The translations under genes were made by a program, and so were the position numbers. A stretch of 15,797 bases of DNA, taken from contig JBBSIG010000040.1 of assembly GCA_038232215.1 (NCBI GenBank), positions 1 to 15,797 on the forward strand, written 5' to 3'. Under the pieces are notes generated by a model that saw nothing but the letters and a program-made list of their open reading frames with translations, had not been told where the DNA came from and made no database searches. Of this stretch, positions 6,576-15,797 are shown piece by piece. Each line of letters begins with the position of its first letter. Position 1 is the stretch's first letter. The DNA is from JBBSIG01 sp038232215. Its GTDB lineage: Bacteria > Actinomycetota > Thermoleophilia > Gaiellales > Gaiellaceae.

Positions 6576-7708
6576 TGATCGAAACAACAGACCCCGTTGT
6601 CGCCTCGGGATTGAGAATCTCTTGCTCGCGAGACGAGCTCGCGGCGAAGCTCGGGATCGTGGCCCGAGCGGTGTCCACGAGGACGGCCGTCCAGATCCTC
6701 GCCGGGGTCCTCATCCGGGCCGAGGCGGGAGCGGTGGAGCTCGCGGCGACGGACATGGAGGTCTCGTTGCGGACGACGCTCGCCGCGCAGGTCGACGGCG
6801 AGGGCTCCGTCGTCGTCCCCGGGCGCCTGCTCGTCGACCTCGTGCGGTTGCTGCCCGACGCGGAGGTCCAGATCGAGCATCAGGCCGACGAGGGGGTCGT
6901 CCGGATCGAGTGCGGCGCAGCGAGCTCGCGGTTGAACACCTACAACGCCGAGGATTTCCCGCGCCTACCGGAGCTGGAGGGCGTCGGTACCTTCTCCGTC
7001 GACCGCCAGATCTTGCTCGACACCGTCTCACGCGTCTCGCGCTCGGCCTCGCGCGACGAGTCGCGGCCCGTGCTCACCGGAATCCTCGTCCGCTTCGAGC
7101 CGGGGCGGCTCGTCATGGCGGCGACAGACTCCTACCGGCTGTCCGTCAAGGAGACTCCGTCGGAGAGCGAGCTTCCCGCTCTCGAGGCGATCATCCCGGC
7201 CAGGGCGCTGGTCGAGCTCGGCCGTGTCGCCGGCGGGGAGGGAACGATCGAGCTCGGCGTCCACGAGAACCAGGTCGTGTTCGCCGTCGGCGACGTGCGG
7301 CTCACGACCCGGCGCATCGACGGCCAGTTCCCGAACTACAAGCAGCTGCTGCCGGAGTCGTTCGAGCACGAGCTGACGCTGCCCCGCGCCGAGCTGCTCG
7401 AGGTCGTGCGGCGCACTTCGGTCCTCGCCCAGCGGAACTCGCCCATCCGCCTGCGCTTCGCGGAGGGCGAGCTGCGCCTTTCCGCACAGACCCAGGACGT
7501 CGGCGAGACCACCGAGTCCCTGCCCGTGTCGTTCACCGACGAGTCGCTCGAGATCGGCTTCAACGCGGAGTTCCTGCGCGACGGCCTCGAGTCGATCTCG
7601 AGCGACGGCGTCAGGATCAAGCTGATCAGCCCGCTGCGCCCTGCGGTCATCCAGGGCGACTCGGACGACTTCTCGTACCTGATCATGCCGATCCGCCTCG
7701 CCGGCTGA
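6575..7708 (+). CDS. dnaN: DNA polymerase III beta subunit (sliding clamp)
   Basis: The 377-aa protein forms the ring-shaped clamp that tethers the replicative polymerase. Three clamp folds are visible: about 13-130 (starting LRISCSRDELAAKLGIVARA), 140-255 (PVLTGILVRF, ATDSYRLSVKE, then RRIDGQFPNY at 246-255) and 256-377. The C-terminus YLIMPIRL includes the conserved MPxR motif that lines the partner-binding pocket. The start is ATG 6575. The first dozen residues (MIETTDPVVASG) precede the usual clamp N-terminus and are not conserved in the family as I know it; TTG 6611 is an alternative. The stop overlaps the inferred recF start. Confidence 0.97.
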   Translation: MIETTDPVVASGLRISCSRDELAAKLGIVARAVSTRTAVQILAGVLIRAEAGAVELAATDMEVSLRTTLAAQVDGEGSVVVPGRLLVDLVRLLPDAEVQIEHQADEGVVRIECGAASSRLNTYNAEDFPRLPELEGVGTFSVDRQILLDTVSRVSRSASRDESRPVLTGILVRFEPGRLVMAATDSYRLSVKETPSESELPALEAIIPARALVELGRVAGGEGTIELGVHENQVVFAVGDVRLTTRRIDGQFPNYKQLLPESFEHELTLPRAELLEVVRRTSVLAQRNSPIRLRFAEGELRLSAQTQDVGETTESLPVSFTDESLEIGFNAEFLRDGLESISSDGVRIKLISPLRPAVIQGDSDDFSYLIMPIRLAG

Positions 7709-8766
7709 TCGTCGTCTCCGCCAGCCTGCGAGATTTCCGGTCCTACGCTCGGCTCGACCTCGAGCTGGAGCCGGGAATCGTGCTCGTCGTGGGCCGGAAC
7801 GGGGCGGGCAAGACGAACCTGCTGGAGTCGCTCCATGTCGGCACGCAGGGCTTCTCGCCCCGAACGCGGACGGAGACGCAGCTCGTGCGCTTCGGTCAGC
7901 GCGCCGGGCGGGTGACGCTGCGGGGCGAGCGCGCCGGAGCGCCGCTCGAGCTGGAGGTGACGCTGCGAGTCGGGGAGGGCAAGCGAGCGCGGCTGAACGG
8001 CGCCGAGCTGCGGGCTGCGGAAGCGCTTCGGAGGGAGGTGGCCACGCTGGTCTTCACCCCCGACCGGCTGGCGGTCGTGAAGGGCGGCCCTGCGGTCCGG
8101 CGAGCCTACTTCGACCGCACGCTCGGCCGCCTTGCGCCCGCCCGAGCCGCTCTGCCGGCCGACTACGCCGGGGTGCTCGTCCAGCGCAACGCCGCCCTGC
8201 GGCGAATCGCGGCGGGGGCGTCCTCGCACGCGGCTCTCGAGCCGTGGACGGAGCGGCTCGCCAGCCTGGGCGCCGAGCTCGTGGAGACGCGCAGGAGCAC
8301 GCTCGAGACGCTCGAGCCCGGCTTCGCCGAGCGCGCCGGCGAGCTCGGGCTGGCGGACGCCCGGCTCAGCTACGAGGGCTCACCGCCCACGGTCTCGTCG
8401 CTCGAGGAGCGCCTCGGCCGAGACGTGGAGCGCGGCAGCACCGGGATCGGCCCTCACCTCGACGACGTCGGCGTCCTCGCGGGCGACCGCGAGCTGCGCA
8501 GCTTCGGCTCGCAGGGCGAGCAGCGTCTCGCCGTCCTGGCGCTTCTCCTCGCCGAGGCCGATGTCCTGGCCGAGCGGAGCGAGACACCACCGCTCTTGCT
8601 CCTCGACGACGTCCTCTCGGAGCTCGACGCGGAGCGCCGTCGGATCCTCGCCGAGCGGATCGGCACCCGCGGCCAGGCGCTCGTGACCTCGACGACGCCC
8701 GGCGCGCTGCCCGTCGACCCGGCGCAGCTCCTCGAGGTCACGCCCGGCGAGGTGAGGCGGCTCTGA
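7705..8766 (+). CDS. recF: DNA replication and repair protein RecF
   Basis: The 353-aa protein is an SMC-like ABC ATPase that helps RecO and RecR load RecA at single-strand gaps. Walker A is GRNGAGKT (30-37), preceded by the typical LRDFRSYARLDLELEPG. The ABC signature is SQGEQR (269-274) and Walker B is LLLLDDVLSELD with D301-D302. The family's N-terminus begins directly at CTG 7705 (L-I-V-V-S-A-S-L-R-D-F), which overlaps the dnaN stop as CTGA. No ATG, GTG or TTG lies nearby upstream in frame. The first GTG downstream, near 7780, would remove the first strand of the ATPase fold. A CTG start coupled to dnaN termination is therefore the best reading. Confidence 0.94.
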   Translation: MIVVSASLRDFRSYARLDLELEPGIVLVVGRNGAGKTNLLESLHVGTQGFSPRTRTETQLVRFGQRAGRVTLRGERAGAPLELEVTLRVGEGKRARLNGAELRAAEALRREVATLVFTPDRLAVVKGGPAVRRAYFDRTLGRLAPARAALPADYAGVLVQRNAALRRIAAGASSHAALEPWTERLASLGAELVETRRSTLETLEPGFAERAGELGLADARLSYEGSPPTVSSLEERLGRDVERGSTGIGPHLDDVGVLAGDRELRSFGSQGEQRLAVLALLLAEADVLAERSETPPLLLLDDVLSELDAERRRILAERIGTRGQALVTSTTPGALPVDPAQLLEVTPGEVRRL

Positions 8767-9227
8767 TGGACCGGCTCGGGCCACAGGTCCGCCGCGAGCT
8801 CGGACGCTACGGCCCGGCTGCCGGCATGGCCGACGTCGTCGCGGCCTGGCCGGCCGCCGTCGGCGAGGCGATCGCACGTAACGCCTGGCCGGCGCGGACT
8901 GCCCGCGACGGGACGCTCCACGTCGCTACGAGCTCCTCCACCTGGGCCTTCGAGCTCGGTCAGCTCGAGCGCTCGGTGCTCGAGCGGCTGGGGGTCGCAC
9001 TCGGGGACGCGGCTCCCAGGCGCCTGCGCTTCGCAGTCGGACGGCTGCCGCCGCCGGGCGCCGAGAGCCCCGACGAGGCGGCTCCTTCTCCGCTTCGGGT
9101 CTCGCAGGAGCAGCGCGAGGCGGCGGCGGCGCTGACCGCCGGCATTGCCGACGAGGAGCTGCGCGAGCTCGTTGCCGGAGCCGCCGCGGCGAGCCTCGCT
9201 CGGGCGGCTTCCGACCGCGCTCTGTGA
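8766..9227 (+). CDS. dciA: DciA-like helicase loader (DUF721)
   Basis: The 153-aa protein belongs to the DUF721/DciA family, the ancestral bacterial loader of the replicative helicase DnaB in species without DnaC or DnaI. The conserved core is VVAAWPAAVGEAIARNAWP (24-42), then RDGTLHVATSSSTWAFEL (47-64) with the invariant-looking W60, E63 and L64. A short low-complexity linker and a helical C-terminus follow. ATG 8766 shares one base with the recF stop (TGATG), so it should be translationally coupled. Its place between recF and gyrB is common in actinobacteria. The function is inferred from family and from the lack of any other loader gene here. Confidence 0.88.
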   Translation: MDRLGPQVRRELGRYGPAAGMADVVAAWPAAVGEAIARNAWPARTARDGTLHVATSSSTWAFELGQLERSVLERLGVALGDAAPRRLRFAVGRLPPPGAESPDEAAPSPLRVSQEQREAAAALTAGIADEELRELVAGAAAASLARAASDRAL

Positions 9228-9233
9228 TAGACT
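9225..9233 (+). promoter_or_regulatory. possible extended -10 promoter for gyrB
   Basis: TGA-TAGACT overlaps the dciA stop codon. The TG one base ahead of TAGACT makes an extended -10, with four of six matches in the hexamer. No -35 is evident. Transcription would start near 9240, immediately before the leader hairpin, leaving a leader of about 34 nt. GyrB promoters are often of this kind because they respond to supercoiling, but this is inference. Confidence 0.35.
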
Positions 9234-9240
9234 TCGATGT

Positions 9241-9272
9241 GCCCGCAAAGCGGATTTTTGCAGGGCTTTTTT
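9241..9272 (+). terminator. terminator-like hairpin with T6 tract in the gyrB leader
   Basis: GCCCGCAAA (9241-9249) pairs with TTTGC-A-GGGC (9257-9266), leaving a single bulged A and a seven-base loop. Six T residues follow directly (9267-9272), the form of an intrinsic terminator on the plus strand only. The T tract ends one base before the gyrB ATG. The likely ribosome binding site AGGG (9262-9265) lies in the 3' arm, so the hairpin could also block translation. It may end dciA transcripts, attenuate gyrB, or both. Confidence 0.6.
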
Positions 9273-9273
9273 A

Positions 9274-11658
9274 ATGACTGAAGCGTCCTATACAGCAAAG
9301 GACATCACCGTCCTGGAGGGCCTCGAGCCCGTCCGCCTGCGCCCGGGGATGTACATCGGCTCGACGGGCCCGCGAGGCCTGCACCACCTCGTCTACGAGG
9401 TCGTCGACAACTCCGTCGACGAGGCCCTCGCCGGCCGGAACGATCGCGTCGAGGTCAACATTCATCCGGACAACTCGGTCACGGTCCGCGACTACGGGTC
9501 GGGCATCCCAGTCGACGTCATGCCCGAGCAGGGTCTGCCCGCGCTGACCGTCGTCCTCACGAAGCTCCACGCCGGCGGCAAGTTCGGTGGCGACGGCTAC
9601 AAGGTGTCGGGCGGCTTGCACGGGGTGGGCGTCTCGGTCGTGAACGCGCTCTCGGAGCGTCTCACCGCTGAGGTGTACCGGGACGGCACGATCTACCGGC
9701 AGGAGTTCTCGCGGGGAGCGCCCACCGGGGACATGGAGATCGTGGGGTCGACCGAGGAGACGGGGACGCGCATCACCTTTCTTCCGGACCTCGAGATCTT
9801 CGAGGAGATCGAGTGGTCGATGGAGACGCTCGTCCAGCGTCTGCGCGAGACCGCCTTCCTGACGCGCGGCCTGCACATCGCGCTCGTCGACGAGCGCACG
9901 GGCGACGACCGGGTCGAGTTCCGCTACGAGGGCGGGATCCGCGACTTCGTCGCATACGTCAACGACGCGAAGGAGCCGATCCACAGGCACGTCGTCTACT
10001 TCGAGGGCACGAGCGACGGCGGCAACGTCGAGGTCGCGATGCAGTGGAACACGAAGTACGTCGAGTCGGTCTTCTCCTTCGCGAACAACATCAACACGCA
10101 CGAGGGCGGCTCCCACCTGTCCGGCTTCAAGGCGGCGCTCACCCGGACGCTGAACGACTTCGCGCGTTCGAAGGGGCTGCTGAAGGAGAAGGAGGACAAC
10201 CTCGAGGGCGAGGACGTCCGCGAGGGGCTCACCGCCGTCATCTCCGTGAAGCTCCAGGAGCCGCAGTTCGAGGGGCAGACGAAGACGAAGCTCGGCAATC
10301 CGTGGGTACGCGGGCTCGTCGAGCAGACGGTGAACGCGCGTCTGGCCGAGTTCCTCGAGGAGAACCCGAACGACGCGCGCCAGATCATCCAGAAGGCGAT
10401 CTCGTCCGCGCGCGCGCGCCAGGCGGCGCGCAAGGCTCGCGACCTGACCAGGCGGAAGGGCGCGCTCGACGGCTCGTCCCTGCCCGGGAAGCTCGCCGAC
10501 TGCCAGATTCGAGACCCCGAGTCGGCCGAGCTGTACCTCGTCGAGGGAAACTCGGCCGGCGGCTCCGCGAAGGACGCGCGAGACCGCCTCTACCAGGCGA
10601 TCCTGCCGCTCCGCGGCAAGGTGATCAACTCCGAGAAGAACCGGATCAACAAGGTGCTCTCGAACACGGAGATCCAGTCGATGATCACCGCCATCGGGAC
10701 GGGCATCGGCGACGACTTCGACCTGTCGAAGCTCCGCTACCACCGGATCATCGTGATGACCGACGCCGACGAGGACGGCTCGCACATCCGCACCCTGATC
10801 CTCACGTTCCTCTACCGGCAGATGCCCGAGCTCGTCGACGGCGGGCACGTCTACATCGCGGTGCCGCCTCTCTACCGCGTGAAGATCGGAAACCAGGAGC
10901 AGTACATCGAGAAGGAGTCCCAGTTCGAGGAGATGCTCGTCCGCGAGCGGGTGAAGCCGATCCGGATCAGCGACCACCGCGGCGAGACGGTCTCCCTCTC
11001 CGAGGCGCGTTGGGGCCGCTTCGCGCGCACGCTCGCGGAGTTCGAGGGGTGGCTGGGCCGCCTGAAGGCCGACTTCGGGAACGGGGCCGGGGACTTCGTC
11101 GTCTCGCACCGGCTCGTGGAGACCGACGCGGCAACTCCGGCGGACGTCGAGGCCGCGCTCGCGACGCTCGACACGGACGGGTACGACCTCTCGCTCGTGG
11201 AGACGCTCGAGTCGGGGTTCCGCGTGAAGGTGGTGGAGCGCGAGACGAGCGCTGCGACCCACGTCGTCGTGCCGGCCGAGCTGCTGATCTCGCCCGTCTA
11301 CGCCGGGCTTCGCCGCGCGCACCTCCGGCTGCTAGAGATCGTGGGCACGCCGCCCTTCTCGCTGGAGCTCGGAAAGAAGCGGACCGTGGCTACGACGTTC
11401 GGAGGCCTGCGCTCGGCCGTGCTCGACCTGGCCAAGGAAGGGATCCAGGTGAGCCGCTTCAAGGGGCTCGGCGAGATGAACCCGGACGAGCTCCGGGAGA
11501 CGACGATGGATCCGGCCAGCCGGATGCTGATCCGCGTCGACGTCGAGGATCAGGCGGCGGCGGATCTCATCTTCTCGACGCTGATGGGCGACGACGTGGA
11601 GCCGCGCAAGGCGTTCATCGTCCAGAACGCGAAGGACGTCCGCTTCTTAGATGTCTGA
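9274..11658 (+). CDS. gyrB: DNA gyrase subunit B, long form with TOPRIM-region insert
   Basis: The 794-aa protein is the ATPase and TOPRIM subunit of gyrase. Its numbering runs almost in step with E. coli GyrB. The ATP site shows E42, D45 and N46 in YEVVDNSVDEA, K103, K110, KVSGGLHGVGVSVVNALS (110-127) and R136. The TOPRIM part shows ELYLVEGNSAGGSAK (E424) and DADEDGSHIRTL (D497, D499, D501). FKGLGEMNPDELRETTMDP starts at 729. Between about 545 and 728 lies an insert like that of E. coli GyrB and absent from the roughly 640-690-aa GyrB of many Gram-positives. Unusual residues are Y74 and S76 in DYGSGIP (normally D-N/D-G-R-G-I-P) and N426 in place of Asp. ATG 9274 follows AGGG by 8 nt. gyrA follows after 57 nt. 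Confidence 0.97.
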   Translation: MTEASYTAKDITVLEGLEPVRLRPGMYIGSTGPRGLHHLVYEVVDNSVDEALAGRNDRVEVNIHPDNSVTVRDYGSGIPVDVMPEQGLPALTVVLTKLHAGGKFGGDGYKVSGGLHGVGVSVVNALSERLTAEVYRDGTIYRQEFSRGAPTGDMEIVGSTEETGTRITFLPDLEIFEEIEWSMETLVQRLRETAFLTRGLHIALVDERTGDDRVEFRYEGGIRDFVAYVNDAKEPIHRHVVYFEGTSDGGNVEVAMQWNTKYVESVFSFANNINTHEGGSHLSGFKAALTRTLNDFARSKGLLKEKEDNLEGEDVREGLTAVISVKLQEPQFEGQTKTKLGNPWVRGLVEQTVNARLAEFLEENPNDARQIIQKAISSARARQAARKARDLTRRKGALDGSSLPGKLADCQIRDPESAELYLVEGNSAGGSAKDARDRLYQAILPLRGKVINSEKNRINKVLSNTEIQSMITAIGTGIGDDFDLSKLRYHRIIVMTDADEDGSHIRTLILTFLYRQMPELVDGGHVYIAVPPLYRVKIGNQEQYIEKESQFEEMLVRERVKPIRISDHRGETVSLSEARWGRFARTLAEFEGWLGRLKADFGNGAGDFVVSHRLVETDAATPADVEAALATLDTDGYDLSLVETLESGFRVKVVERETSAATHVVVPAELLISPVYAGLRRAHLRLLEIVGTPPFSLELGKKRTVATTFGGLRSAVLDLAKEGIQVSRFKGLGEMNPDELRETTMDPASRMLIRVDVEDQAAADLIFSTLMGDDVEPRKAFIVQNAKDVRFLDV

Positions 11659-11677
11659 AATCTTCGATTTCAGACAT
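11651..11677. repeat. perfect 12-bp inverted repeat spanning the gyrB stop codon
   Basis: ATGTCTGAAATC (11651-11662) and GATTTCAGACAT (11666-11677) are exact reverse complements with a three-base TTC loop. The gyrB TGA (11656-11658) lies inside the left arm. The repeat is AT-rich compared with its surroundings. No T tract follows, only TCTTGGTTTGT, so it is not a standard terminator. A TTCGCTTCGCTCGGG stretch comes next, up to the gyrA ribosome binding site. It could be a dispersed palindromic element or an mRNA processing or attenuation structure. Confidence 0.8.
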
Positions 11678-11703
11678 TCTTGGTTTGTCCCTTCGCTTCG
11701 CTC

Positions 11704-11708
11704 GGGAG
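11704..11708 (+). promoter_or_regulatory. gyrA ribosome binding site
   Basis: GGGAG sits seven bases ahead of ATG 11716 and decides that start over an in-frame upstream alternative at 11680. The upstream codons would encode a non-conserved leader. Confidence 0.75.
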
Positions 11709-11715
11709 AGCTGAT

Positions 11716-15470
<3,755 letters not shown>

Positions 15471-15498
<28 letters not shown>

Positions 15499-15797
15499 CC
15501 GACGTCGAGCGGCCCGGGCGGGAACGGCACGCCCGCGACGAGCCGTCCGGTCGCCAGCCGCGGCGCTCGTAGAAGCTGCGCGCGCGGCGGTTCTCCTCGA
15601 GCACCCAGAGCTGCGCCTGCGTGCACCCGGCGCCGGAGATGGCGTCCAGGGCGTCGTCGTGGAGCCTCCCCGCGACGCCGGTCCCCCACGATTGCGGCAG
15701 GACGTAGAGACCCTGGAGCCACGGCGGCTCAGTGCCGGCCAGCCCGATGCCCGCGCCATCGACCTCCGCCAGCACGACGCGGGCGTCGGCGTGGGAC
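15471..15797 (-). pseudogene. GNAT N-acetyltransferase, partial and frameshifted
   Basis: The frame is open to the window edge, so the 5' end is missing. It reads ARVVLAEVDGAGIGLAG, then LYVLPQSWGTGVAGRL, the acetyl-CoA binding Q/R-x-x-G-x-G/A region of GNAT enzymes, and LWVLEENRRARSFYERRGW with RPDG. After about 15531 the family-like ending continues one frame over as VPFPPGPLDVGYTLSLSGD and stops at TGA (15473-15471). Without a shift, the first frame would run on to 15335 with no GNAT-like sequence. One missing base in the stretch near 15531 explains this. The end overlaps the gyrA end by 28 nt, tail to tail. It may be a recent pseudogene or a sequence error. The substrate is unknown. Confidence 0.75.

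Noticed and set aside
5161..7704. Open frame running through dnaA and dnaN into recF (giving a 1201-residue protein)
   Set aside because: Only the part from 7705 reads as RecF. The rest is an out-of-frame reading of dnaA and dnaN with no family pattern.
9271..11322. 683-residue minus-strand frame opposite gyrB
   Set aside because: It is a shadow of gyrB codon bias (rich in Arg, Asp, Leu and Val) with no start signals or domain pattern.

Overview
The window is a GC-rich chromosomal segment around a bacterial replication origin. It holds the classic gene order parB-parA-rsmG-jag-yidC-yidD-rnpA-rpmH, then oriC, then dnaA-dnaN-recF-dciA-gyrB-gyrA. The first eight genes lie on the minus strand and run away from the origin. 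The six genes from dnaA to gyrA lie on the plus strand and also run away from it. High GC, a DciA (DUF721) gene between recF and gyrB, DnaA boxes of the TTGTCCACA type and a mycobacterial-type GyrA intein point to an actinomycetote. A deep lineage such as Thermoleophilia is a reasonable guess, but this is inference and no rRNA is present to settle it.

Layout: 1-99 holds a tRNA-Ile(GAT) with a possible -10 box. 155-304 encodes a 49-aa predicted secreted peptide with a TCSHH motif near its C-terminus, not listed among ordinary long ORFs. 357-4781 is a tightly packed minus-strand operon for chromosome partitioning (ParAB), 16S rRNA methylation (RsmG), RNA binding (Jag/KhpB), membrane protein insertion (YidC, YidD), RNase P protein and ribosomal protein L34. 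Several of its junctions overlap by 1 to 17 nt. 4782-5068 and 6419-6574 are the two non-coding gaps on either side of dnaA. Both carry DnaA-box-like sites, so the origin may be bipartite. 5069-9227 encodes replication initiation and processivity (DnaA, DnaN), gap repair (RecF) and helicase loading (DciA). 9274-15498 encodes DNA gyrase. The right edge holds a GNAT acetyltransferase, cut by the window end and carrying an apparent one-base frameshift.

The most distinctive content is in the gyrase genes. GyrA carries a 420-residue intein placed directly after the catalytic tyrosine, with complete splicing blocks and two intact LAGLIDADG-type motifs. GyrB is 794 aa and has the large TOPRIM-region insert known from E. 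coli-type GyrB, unusual for the short GyrB of familiar actinobacteria. It also has natural substitutions at positions tied to ATP-site and quinolone function (Y74, S76, N426). A hairpin plus six-T tract ends one base before the gyrB start codon and buries its likely ribosome binding site. A perfect 12-bp inverted repeat spans the gyrB stop codon. recF seems to start at a CTG codon that overlaps the dnaN stop.

No wholly new multi-gene system is visible. The window is a conserved core region with several unusual details.
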